Notes under the pieces: generated by a model | What the model was told of the DNA's origin: nothing | Database searches by the model: none | The model's input: only the letters and a program-made list of their open reading frames with translations | DNA from: an uncultured Collinsella sp. | GTDB taxonomy: Bacteria; Actinomycetota; Coriobacteriia; Coriobacteriales; Coriobacteriaceae | Length of the DNA: 8,575 bases | Direction of reading: 5' to 3' | Assembly: GCA_900554595.1 (NCBI GenBank) | Contig: USHZ01000084.1 | Span: forward strand, 1-8,575 | Program-made: the position numbers and the translations under genes | Part shown: positions 1-6,168 of the stretch, piece after piece | Layout: each line of letters opens with the position of its first letter | Position numbering within the stretch: position 1 is the first letter of the stretch

Positions 1-44
1 CGCTTATTGCGAGCTCCACGCTTATGCTTGTTATTGCGCCCCAT
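1..44 (-). CDS. 5' end of an unidentified gene with a basic N-terminus (partial)
   Basis: An ATG at 42-44 opens a minus-strand frame that runs off the left edge after 15 residues, MGRNNKHKRGARNKR. A strong Shine-Dalgarno AAGGAGG (49-55) sits 4 nt before the ATG, which is the main reason to believe the start. The peptide is rich in Lys, Arg and Asn, as expected for the start of an RNA-binding protein. In many Gram-positive genomes smpB or rnr lies downstream of ftsX, and either would fit this position and charge, but 15 residues are too few to decide. The gene is separated from ftsX by a terminator and an inverted-repeat element, so it probably has its own promoter between about 45 and 94. I could not recognise that promoter. 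Confidence 0.6.
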   Translation of the reverse strand, partial: MGRNNKHKRGARNK

Positions 45-94
45 GGCGCCTCCTTACTATCGATGGCCGTTTACACCCCAAGAGTCTACCCAAA

Positions 95-180
95 TGATCC
101 CTAGGGGACGGCAGGATTGCGGGTCACATAGATAGACCAGCGCCACGATGATCTTCGATCCTGCCGTCCCCTAGGGATCA
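95..180. repeat. 86-bp element with perfect 23-bp terminal inverted repeats
   Basis: Positions 95-117 and 158-180 are exact reverse complements over 23 bp, separated by 40 bp. Each arm begins TGATCCCTAGGGGACGG and contains the 8-bp palindrome CCCTAGGG. Both outer flanks read AAA (92-94 and 181-183), which could be a tiny target duplication or chance. The element sits between the ftsX terminator and the start of the next gene, so its transcript would fold into a very long hairpin. The architecture resembles a REP/BIME-type or miniature inverted-repeat element. No transposase is present in it. Copy number elsewhere in the genome is unknown. Confidence 0.75.
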
Positions 181-214
181 AAAAACGGGCCGCCCCCAAA
201 AGAGACGACCCGTT
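179..214 (-). terminator. Rho-independent terminator of ftsEX
   Basis: In the minus-strand transcript, 214-202 pairs with 196-184 over 13 bp when G-U wobbles are allowed. A 5-nt loop (197-201) separates the arms and a run of six U (185-180) follows. It lies 23 nt after the ftsX stop codon. The U-run touches the end of the adjacent inverted-repeat element. Confidence 0.85.
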
Positions 215-237
215 GAAGGAACGAATTCCCAGCACGC

Positions 238-1158
238 CTACACGCGCAGATAGCGGCGCATGGCGATGGCAGAACCAAAGAGACCGATAATGACGCCGAC
301 CAGAATCAGCGCGGCGTAGGTCACCAGGTAGTACTGCATCGGCAGCGCAAACGACATCCAGCCGATGCTCTCCTGCAGACGCGGAACCATCAGGTTACGC
401 AGCAGCTCCAGCACGCCGATGGAAAGCAGCGAGCCCAAAATGGCCTGCAGCACGCCCTCGGTAATGAACGGCCCGCGAATGAAGCCGTTGCTTGCGCCCA
501 CCAGACGCATAATCGCGATCTCACGACGACGTGCCGTAATGGACAGGCGGATCGTGTTGTTGATGAAGATGAACGCGATAAAGGTCAGCAGGCCGACGAG
601 CACCACAGCGGCGATACGGATATAGTTCGTCACCTGGAACAGGCGGCTCACTTCCTCCTGGCCGTACAGAACGCTCGCGTTAACGTCGCCGTCGTCCGCG
701 ATCTTCTGAAATTCGGCGTTCTTCTTGAGCTTCTGGGCCGTGCTCTCGACCATGGACGGATCGTCCATCTCGATGGCAAACGAAGCCGGCAGTGGGTTCT
801 GACCGTCGAGCGCGCTCATGGTAGCGTCGGCGTTACCCGACATCTTGCTCGTGTACTCGGCCAGCGCGTCGTCCTTGTCCTTGTACGTCACGGACTTGAC
901 GTTGCTCCACGTCTTGAGCTCGGCCTCAAAGGCCTGAACATCTGCCTGGTCGGCGTCATCGCTAATAAAGGCGTTGATGACGACCTGATCCTCGACGGTG
1001 CCGATCACGGAGTTCAGCATCGCGGAACCCATAATGAACAGGCCGATGATAAACAGCGAAAGGAAAATCGTGATGACGGCGCCGAGCGAGGTGGTCCAGT
1101 TACGGAAGAAGTGGCTGACTGCCTCTTTGAGCGAGTAGCCCACGTTAGTTGGTGCCAT
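238..1158 (-). CDS. ftsX: Cell-division permease-like protein FtsX
   Basis: FtsX is the membrane partner of the FtsE ATPase. The FtsEX complex acts at the division septum, where it controls peptidoglycan hydrolases from outside the membrane rather than transporting a solute. The 306-residue protein has the family layout: cytoplasmic N-terminus, TM1 about residues 25-47, a large extracellular domain about 50-176, then TM2 (181-203), TM3 (232-254) and TM4 (276-298). After TM2 comes the family-typical stretch RREIAIMRLVGAS (211-223). The ATG at 1156-1158 is preceded by GGGGAGG about 11 nt upstream, inside the ftsE 3' end. The start overlaps the ftsE stop by 14 nt, so translation is probably coupled. 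A terminator follows the TAG stop. Length and topology are ordinary for the family. Confidence 0.96.
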   Translation of the reverse strand: MAPTNVGYSLKEAVSHFFRNWTTSLGAVITIFLSLFIIGLFIMGSAMLNSVIGTVEDQVVINAFISDDADQADVQAFEAELKTWSNVKSVTYKDKDDALAEYTSKMSGNADATMSALDGQNPLPASFAIEMDDPSMVESTAQKLKKNAEFQKIADDGDVNASVLYGQEEVSRLFQVTNYIRIAAVVLVGLLTFIAFIFINNTIRLSITARRREIAIMRLVGASNGFIRGPFITEGVLQAILGSLLSIGVLELLRNLMVPRLQESIGWMSFALPMQYYLVTYAALILVGVIIGLFGSAIAMRRYLRV

Positions 1159-2365
1159 AGTTGCCGTAACCTCCCCTCTCCTGGTCGCGGATTACGTGGC
1201 CGCCCTCGAGGGCGATCACGCGACGGTGCATGCTATCGACCATCTCGCGGTCGTGCGTAGCGACGATCACGGTGGTACCGGTGCGGTTAATGCGCTCGAG
1301 CAGCTTCATGATGCCCAGCGAAATCGCCGGGTCGAGGTTACCCGTGGGCTCGTCGCAAATCAGCAGCGGCGGACGGTTGACCATAGCGCGGGCAACGGCC
1401 ACGCGCTGTTGCTCGCCACCGGAAAGCTGATCGGGCAGCGAGTCCATCTGGTCGGCCAGACCGACCAGACGCAGCACCTCGGGCACCTGGCTGCGAATGA
1501 CGCCCTTGGGCTTGCCGATGCACTGCAGAGCAAACGCCACGTTTTCGTAGGCGGTCTTTTGCGGCAGGAGCTTAAAGTCCTGGAACACGGCGCCAATCTG
1601 ACGACGCAGGAACGGAACCTTGCGGTTCTTGATCTTCATGAGATCCTGGCCGGCGACCAAAATGCGACCGCTTGTGGGCTTGACGTCGCGGTTGAGCGTC
1701 GACAGCAGCGTGGTCTTACCCGAGCCGGAGTGACCGACCAAAAAGACGAACTCGCCCGGATAGATCTCGATGTTGATGTCGTCGAGTGCGGGCTTGTTGG
1801 GCTGCGCCGGATAGATCTTGGTGACGTGCTCCATAAGGATGACGGGCTCGACACCGGCCTGCTTGGCCATCTTTTTGCGGCTGGCCTGCGGGTCGATGGG
1901 CGCAAACACCGACGTGAAGTCGGGGTTGTTGAGCGCATTGTCGAGGCTTGCGACCTCGTCGGCCTGATCGCGCTCGACCACGGGAGCCGCAGGCTGCGTG
2001 GGGTCGGGAATGCCGGCAAAAAGACCGGACTGCGCGGGCTGCGGCGCGGGAGCTGCAGGGGCCATGGGATCGGGGATGCCGGCCATGGTAGGCTGCGGCG
2101 TGGCGGCGCTCATCTGAGGCTGAGCCACGCGGGCGGTCACCGTCTGAACGGGCTCAAAGCCAGCCGTGCCGGAAAGCGCAACATCGTTGTTGGGGTTGTA
2201 GGCAAAGGGATCTGCCGCCGGCTGTGCCTGGTCTGCCGGCTGTGCGGGGATCGGGCTAAACAGCTGATCCTCTGAATCCGGAGTGGCGAAACGATTGCCC
2301 GCGACGCTCGGCTGCGTCTTGGGGGCTTCATCGCCCGCACCGGAGGTACGGAAGTGGTTACCCAC
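1145..2365 (-). CDS. ftsE: Cell-division ATP-binding protein FtsE with long N-terminal extension
   Basis: This is the ABC ATPase that powers FtsX. The ATPase core starts near residue 173 of 406. It shows Walker A GHSGSGKT (211-218), the Q-loop Gln in FQDFKLLPQ (Q262), the signature LSGGEQQR (314-321), Walker B plus D-loop LLICDEPTGNLD (334-345) and the H-loop His371. Ordinary FtsE proteins are about 220-230 residues. Here about 170 residues precede the core, rich in Pro, Ala, Gln and Asp and without predicted membrane segments. Within it, AGIPDP occurs twice (95-100, 117-122) and GN-H/R-F occurs twice (2-5, 23-26). The start is GTG (2363-2365), with AAGGAG 5 nt upstream and the reading frame uninterrupted into the core, so the extension is probably translated. 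It overlaps ftsX by 14 nt. Confidence 0.95.
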   Translation of the reverse strand: MGNHFRTSGAGDEAPKTQPSVAGNRFATPDSEDQLFSPIPAQPADQAQPAADPFAYNPNNDVALSGTAGFEPVQTVTARVAQPQMSAATPQPTMAGIPDPMAPAAPAPQPAQSGLFAGIPDPTQPAAPVVERDQADEVASLDNALNNPDFTSVFAPIDPQASRKKMAKQAGVEPVILMEHVTKIYPAQPNKPALDDINIEIYPGEFVFLVGHSGSGKTTLLSTLNRDVKPTSGRILVAGQDLMKIKNRKVPFLRRQIGAVFQDFKLLPQKTAYENVAFALQCIGKPKGVIRSQVPEVLRLVGLADQMDSLPDQLSGGEQQRVAVARAMVNRPPLLICDEPTGNLDPAISLGIMKLLERINRTGTTVIVATHDREMVDSMHRRVIALEGGHVIRDQERGGYGNYGTN

Positions 2366-2380
2366 TGGTGCTCCTTATCG
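2366..2380 (-). promoter_or_regulatory. Ribosome binding site deciding the GTG start of ftsE
   Basis: The minus strand reads AAGGAG, then CACCA, then GTG. The 5-nt spacing to the GTG at 2363-2365 is near ideal. No comparable site precedes an internal ATG close to the ATPase core that I could find. This supports the long form of FtsE. Confidence 0.7.
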
Positions 2381-2410
2381 TCGTGCGTTTAAACTACATG
2401 AGCGCTTTGT

Positions 2411-2419
2411 ATTTTAGCA
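2411..2419 (-). promoter_or_regulatory. Candidate extended -10 promoter for ftsEX
   Basis: On the minus strand 2419-2411 reads TGCTAAAAT, an extended -10 (TGN plus TAAAAT, five of six to consensus). It lies about 45 nt before the GTG start of ftsE. The possible -35 (TTATGT, 2441-2436) is weak and at 19-bp spacing, which is acceptable for an extended -10 promoter. The call rests on motif match only. Confidence 0.4.
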
Positions 2420-2469
2420 GGATTGCCTTTGCTGCACATAAGAAGCATGGCGGGCTTTGGGATCTGCCC

Positions 2470-2592
2470 GGCCGGGCACGGGGTTGCCTCCCAAATCGTC
2501 CTCGGACATGTCGGAGCCCCCGCTGCGCGCTTCGCGCTGCGGGGGCTCCTCCGTCCTGCGGAAAGATTTGGGAGGTAACCCTGTGCGCGGCC
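2470..2592. repeat. 123-bp nested imperfect palindrome (MITE/REP-like)
   Basis: The outer arms 2481-2497 and 2565-2581 are reverse complements at 16 of 17 positions. Pairing continues outward to 2470/2592 with one mismatch and one G-U pair. Inside is a second strong hairpin: 2513-2523 with 2539-2549 (11 bp), then one T-T mismatch, then GCGCG/CGCGC (2525-2529/2533-2537) around a 3-nt loop. Between the two stems a shorter GGAC/GTCC pairing is also present. Because of the symmetry, open frames run through it on both strands and encode similar nonsense peptides (LPPKS near one end, DLGGNPV near the other). These are not genes. It lies in the divergent region between ftsE and the zinc-ribbon gene. 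It is unrelated in sequence to the 95-180 element. Confidence 0.75.
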
Positions 2593-2800
2593 TGCGGCTA
2601 CTATGGGGCCGGCGCATCTACCTTGTGATGCTCCGCATACAAAGTTGGGAGGGTCTGAATGGCACTTTGCTGTATTAAGCCCTTCACTCTTTATCTCATT
2701 TGGTTGCTAGCGCTTAAAGCTGAATGTTGCGCAACGTGGGTTGGGAATATCGCTTTACAGTTGAGTTAGATGGATGGTTCTAGGCTTGCTGGAGGTTGAT
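2593..2800. other. AT-richer leader region of the zinc-ribbon gene
   Basis: This is the rest of the 435-bp divergent intergenic region (2366-2800). I see no gene in it. It holds a perfect 10-bp palindrome GTTGCGCAAC (2726-2735) that could be an operator. Several poor promoter-like hexamers occur (for example TTTACA near 2754), but no convincing -35/-10 pair for the downstream gene. Confidence 0.4.
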
Positions 2801-4069
2801 ATGGTTTGTCCTTATTGTGGTGCTGAGCTTGCTGATGAGGCTCGGTTTTGCGTGGGATGCGGGGCTGCACTTGACGGGACACAGGCTATGCCCGTAGCCA
2901 ACCCTGCGGTTACGCCGGCACCTGTGGGTTCGCCCGCTCCCAGCAAGAAGCCCAAGAAAGGCGTCGTGATCGCTATCGTCTGCGCGGCGATTCTTGTTGT
3001 TGGCGGGGGCGGTGGGCTGGCGTACCACCTATATCAGCAGCATGTCCAGGAGCAGGAACAGTATGAGTCGGCGCATTCCAAGCATGCGCTCGTGGTGAGT
3101 GTAAAGGCTGAAGGGTGGGACACCGATAACGGCGCTTCGCGTGTGCCGGTGCGCGTAAAGGGCAAGACAGTCGACGGAAAGAAGGTCGACAAGATCGAAT
3201 ATGTCGCATCCGACGGCTCGGGCATCAAGCTTATCCAGGGCAAGTACACGCTCAAGGCGGCAGGCTCCCCCATCGCCGCCGACGGCACTATCTACCAGGT
3301 GCCTTGCACAAAGGCCGAGCTTACGATTGACGATGTCTTTGCCAAGGGCGAAAAGATTGACCTGGGCGAGCTCGCCGAGCAGGATGCGGTTTTGGACTTC
3401 ACCCCCATCGATGCCGCCGAGGTAACCGACGACGAGATCAACGACGCCGTGACGCTCGCCATGGCATATAAGGGCAAGGACGCGCCCAACGTCGATGCGT
3501 TGCAACACGCCGCAACGAATCGCCGCGACACCGCCGTCGCCGCCAAGAAAGCCGCCGAAGAGGAAGCGGCGCGCCAGGCCGAGGAACAGCGCAAAGCCGC
3601 CGCACGCCACATCGAGGCCCAAACCTTCAGTGTCGACCTGCCCGAGTACTGGGATGGCAGGGTCACGGCAAAGGTCAATGGGGATTCGATAGCGTTGTAC
3701 TCGACCGCCTATCCAGATAAATGCTTCGGCAGTCTCAGCGGATATGACCATGAGGTATGGGCTGTCGGAGATATCGGCGGCTCGTGCGTAAAGGACATTA
3801 ACCTTGGCGGCGGTCGCTATGTAGAAATATGGATTACGCGCTGGTCCTACGACGCCGCGATGGCTCATCTTTCCAAATTCTCATCGAGCTCGACCGGCTG
3901 CTCTGATGATGCCGCCCGCGAGACCCTCGATTTACAGTCCTTGGGAGCCGTCTCATTCGATACCATCGTCTCCGAAATGAAAGCCGCAAACGCGCCGGAA
4001 TCCAAAACGCTCTTCAAGGCAGATGATATCTTTGCCGGCGCCCTCGCCCCGACCGTAAAACCTCTCTAG
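2801..4069 (+). CDS. Zinc-ribbon, single-pass membrane protein of unknown function
   Basis: The specific function is not recognised. The 422-residue product starts with a double-CxxC zinc ribbon, CPYC (3-6) and CVGC (17-20), of the kind found at the cytoplasmic N-terminus of many Gram-positive membrane proteins. A Pro/Ala linker, a Lys-rich stop (49-53) and one membrane span about 54-75 follow. The rest should lie outside the cell: a beta-rich domain about 95-205, an acidic segment, an Ala/Glu/Lys/Arg helix likely to form a coiled coil (about 235-272), and a C-terminal domain (276-398). The last domain begins FSVDLPEYWDGRV and contains Cys308, Cys329 and Cys367. I chose the ATG at 2801 because GGAGG (2791-2795) sits 5 nt upstream; the in-frame ATG at 2774 lacks a site and would add nine hydrophobic residues before the ribbon. 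It is a monocistronic plus-strand gene with its own terminator. Confidence 0.85.
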   Translation: MVCPYCGAELADEARFCVGCGAALDGTQAMPVANPAVTPAPVGSPAPSKKPKKGVVIAIVCAAILVVGGGGGLAYHLYQQHVQEQEQYESAHSKHALVVSVKAEGWDTDNGASRVPVRVKGKTVDGKKVDKIEYVASDGSGIKLIQGKYTLKAAGSPIAADGTIYQVPCTKAELTIDDVFAKGEKIDLGELAEQDAVLDFTPIDAAEVTDDEINDAVTLAMAYKGKDAPNVDALQHAATNRRDTAVAAKKAAEEEAARQAEEQRKAAARHIEAQTFSVDLPEYWDGRVTAKVNGDSIALYSTAYPDKCFGSLSGYDHEVWAVGDIGGSCVKDINLGGGRYVEIWITRWSYDAAMAHLSKFSSSSTGCSDDAARETLDLQSLGAVSFDTIVSEMKAANAPESKTLFKADDIFAGALAPTVKPL

Positions 4070-4093
4070 CTTCTTCCCCGCTTTCCCTTAAAC

Positions 4094-4140
4094 AAAAAGC
4101 CGGGGCGCCTCCACATGGAAGGCACCCCGGCTTATTTTTT
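4094..4140. terminator. Bidirectional terminator between convergent genes
   Basis: Arms 4097-4105 and 4125-4133 (AAGCCGGGG/CCCCGGCTT) pair over 9 bp. After one C-A mismatch a further GCCT/AGGC stem continues inward. On the plus strand the hairpin is followed by TATTTTTT (4133-4140). On the minus strand it is followed by five U (4098-4094). It therefore serves both the zinc-ribbon gene (stop at 4069) and the transketolase operon (stop at 4187). Confidence 0.88.
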
Positions 4141-4186
4141 GCCCAATACGGGAACGACACTCAAATTAAGGCCAACGCAAAACGTC

Positions 4187-5128
4187 TTAGGCCAAGAACT
4201 CCTTGGTGGTCGCCACGATGTTGGCGGCGTCCAGGCCGTACTTGTGCAGGAGCTCGGCACCCGGGCCGGACTCGCCGAACGTGTCGTTGACGCCAATCTT
4301 CTTAAGCGGCGTCGGGCACTGCTCGCACAGGACGTCGGCGACGGCACTGCCCAGGCCACCGATCACGGAGTGCTCCTCGACGGTCACGACGTGACCGGTC
4401 TTGGTGGCGCTCTTGACGATCAGGTCGGCGTCGATGGGCTTGATGGTGTGCATGTTGATGACCTCGGCGTCGATGCCCTCGGCAGCGAGCTGCTCGGCGG
4501 CCTCGAGGGCCTCGCCGACCATCAGGCCGCAGGCGATGATGGTCACGTCAGCACCCTCGCGCATGACGATGCCCTTACCCACTTCGAACTTGTAGGTCTC
4601 GGGGTCGTTGATGACCGGCGAGGCCAGACGGGCAAAGCGCATGTACACGGGGCCGTCGCACTCGTAGGCAGCGCGCGTCACGGCGCGAGCCTCGACGTCG
4701 TCGGCAGGAACGATCACGGTCATGCCGGGGATAACGCGCATGAGGGCGATATCCTCGCAGCACTGGTGCGTGGCGCCGTCCTCGCCCACCGAGATACCGG
4801 CGTGCGTGGCACCGATCTTAACGTTGAGATGCGGATAGCCGATGGAGTTGCGAACCTGCTCAAAGGCTCGGCCGGCGGCAAACATGGCAAAGCTGCTCGC
4901 GAAGGCGACGCGGCCGGTGGTTGCGATGCCAGCGGCAACACCCATTAGGTTGCTCTCGGCGATACCCACATCGAAGAAGCGGTCGGGGCAGGCGGCCTTA
5001 AACTTACCGGTCTGCGTGGCGGCGGCCAGGTCGGCGTCGAGGACCACAAAGTCATCGTGCTCGTTGGCGAGCTCGACGAGGGCCTCGCCGTAGCTTACGC
5101 GCGTGGCGATTTTCTTGACGTCTGCCAT
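4187..5128 (-). CDS. Transketolase, C-terminal subunit (Pyr and C-terminal domains)
   Basis: This is the second half of a split transketolase, which moves two-carbon ketol units between sugar phosphates in the non-oxidative pentose phosphate pathway. The 313-residue product carries the pyrimidine-binding domain (about 4-170) and the transketolase C-terminal domain (about 185-305). FDVGIAESN (52-60) holds Glu58, the conserved glutamate that contacts the thiamine diphosphate aminopyrimidine. GATHAGISVGEDGATHQ (106-122) and the C-terminal EEHSVIGGLG (251-260) are family landmarks. The ATG at 5126-5128 follows the stop of the N-terminal subunit by one base (TAG-G-ATG), with GGAGAGGAG just upstream inside that gene. 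The frame stays open further upstream, but that stretch is only the shadow of the preceding gene. It has to pair with the N-terminal subunit to act. DXP synthase is less likely on motif detail. Confidence 0.93.
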   Translation of the reverse strand: MADVKKIATRVSYGEALVELANEHDDFVVLDADLAAATQTGKFKAACPDRFFDVGIAESNLMGVAAGIATTGRVAFASSFAMFAAGRAFEQVRNSIGYPHLNVKIGATHAGISVGEDGATHQCCEDIALMRVIPGMTVIVPADDVEARAVTRAAYECDGPVYMRFARLASPVINDPETYKFEVGKGIVMREGADVTIIACGLMVGEALEAAEQLAAEGIDAEVINMHTIKPIDADLIVKSATKTGHVVTVEEHSVIGGLGSAVADVLCEQCPTPLKKIGVNDTFGESGPGAELLHKYGLDAANIVATTKEFLA

Positions 5129-5129
5129 C

Positions 5130-5960
5130 CTAGAGCTCCTCTCCGGCGGCCGTGAGCTCTGCCATGGCCTGCTCAAACTGTTCATCGTTGGGGGCCTTGC
5201 CGTGCCAGCCCACCTGGTTCTCCATAAAGGAGACGCCCTTGCCCTTCGTGGTCTCGGCGATAATGGCGGTCGGCTGACCCTTGGTAGCGCGGGCCTCGGC
5301 AAACGCGGCGCGGATCTGGTCGAAGTCGTTGCCGTCGGCGAGCTCCACCACATGGAACTTGAAGGCGCGGAACTTGTCGGCGAGCGGCATGGGGTCGTTG
5401 ACCTCCTCAACGGGGCCGTCGATCTGCAGGCCATTGTGGTCGACGATCACGCAGAGGTTGTCGAGCTGCTGGTTGCCGGCAAACATGGCGGCCTCCCAGA
5501 CCTGGCCTTCCTCGCTCTCGCCATCGCCCAGCAGGGCGTAGGTGCGATAGTCGTCGCCCCAATGCTTGGCGGCAACGGCCATGCCCACGGCGGCGGAGAT
5601 GCCCTGGCCGAGCGAACCGGTGGACATGTCAACGCCCGGGGTGTCGTTCATGTTGGGGTGACCCTGCAGGTGGCTGCCGATGTGACGCAGCGTCTCGAGG
5701 TCCTCCTTGGGGAAGAATCCGCGCTCGGCGAGCACGGCGTACAGACCAGGTGCGCAGTGGCCCTTGGAAAGCACGAAGCGATCGCGGTCGGCCTTGCGGG
5801 GGTCGGCCGGGTCGACGTTCATTTCCTCAAAGTACAGATAGGTCATGATGTCGGCAGCGCCGAGCGAACCGCCCGGATGGCCGGACTTGGCAGCGTGCAC
5901 GCCGGTGACGATGCCCTTCCTTACCTCGTTGGCAACCTTTTTGAGCTCTTCGTCGCTCAT
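5130..5960 (-). CDS. Transketolase, N-terminal subunit (thiamine diphosphate domain)
   Basis: This is the first half of the split transketolase. It supplies the pyrophosphate- and metal-binding domain. The 276-residue product has the sugar/cofactor His in KSGHPGG (25-31), SKGHCAPGLY (65-74), GSLGQG (115-120) and the ThDP signature GDG (145-147), which leads to NGLQIDG (176-182, with Asn176 as metal ligand) about 30 residues later. A one-piece transketolase is about 620-670 residues; this subunit and its neighbour together give 589, the usual size for split versions in Archaea and many Gram-positive bacteria. The ATG at 5958-5960 is preceded by AAGGAAGG with 4-nt spacing. It is the first gene of a two-gene operon and is translationally coupled to the second. 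Confidence 0.94.
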   Translation of the reverse strand: MSDEELKKVANEVRKGIVTGVHAAKSGHPGGSLGAADIMTYLYFEEMNVDPADPRKADRDRFVLSKGHCAPGLYAVLAERGFFPKEDLETLRHIGSHLQGHPNMNDTPGVDMSTGSLGQGISAAVGMAVAAKHWGDDYRTYALLGDGESEEGQVWEAAMFAGNQQLDNLCVIVDHNGLQIDGPVEEVNDPMPLADKFRAFKFHVVELADGNDFDQIRAAFAEARATKGQPTAIIAETTKGKGVSFMENQVGWHGKAPNDEQFEQAMAELTAAGEEL

Positions 5961-6168
5961 TGTGCCTTCCTTTCATCCTCTTAAGACAAGATGCGCACGG
6001 CACGGAAAGGTAGTCCCAACACAGCCGCAATGCACGTACGTCATTCATTATGCTGGAAACTGATGGCTTTACCAGAGTTTTTATCAATATTTGAACAATT
6101 GAGCAGGCAGAACCGCTGATGAAACGGTTTATCAATGTGAACGTCTTTTGGATGGAACGCAGTCGGCC
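5961..6168. other. Intergenic leader of the transketolase operon with a direct repeat
   Basis: This 208-bp gap is clearly AT-richer than the genes around it and should hold the tkt promoter on the minus strand. CATAAT (minus strand, near 6055-6050) is a possible -10 without a good -35. Two near-identical stretches, 6080-6096 (TTTATCAATATTTGAAC) and 6128-6142 (TTTATCAATGTGAAC), lie 48 bp apart in the same orientation and may be regulator sites. No convincing terminator follows yitT here. Confidence 0.4.

Noticed and set aside
1196..2275. Long plus-strand open frame antisense to ftsE (359 codons)
   Set aside because: It is the codon-bias shadow of the GC-rich ftsE gene. It has no family resemblance and no ribosome site that I could find, while the minus strand carries every ABC ATPase motif.
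2368..2678. Three short open frames (both strands) across the ftsE upstream region
   Set aside because: They run through the 2470-2592 palindrome and encode mirror-like peptides because of its symmetry. None has a convincing start.
2726..2735. Palindrome GTTGCGCAAC as a defined operator
   Set aside because: A single 10-bp palindrome with no second copy and no known regulator match is not enough to name a site. It is mentioned only within the leader region.
2774..2800. Upstream ATG start for the zinc-ribbon protein
   Set aside because: It lacks a Shine-Dalgarno and places a hydrophobic tail before the CPYC motif. The ATG at 2801 has GGAGG at 5-nt spacing.
4115..5984. Two long plus-strand open frames antisense to the transketolase subunits
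   Set aside because: Both are shadows of clearly identified genes. Their products are Gly/Val/His/Asp-rich with no recognisable domain.
6113..6131. Small hairpin AACCG...CGGTT after yitT as a terminator
   Set aside because: It has only about 5-6 bp with a long loop and no U-run on either strand, so it is not a credible intrinsic terminator.
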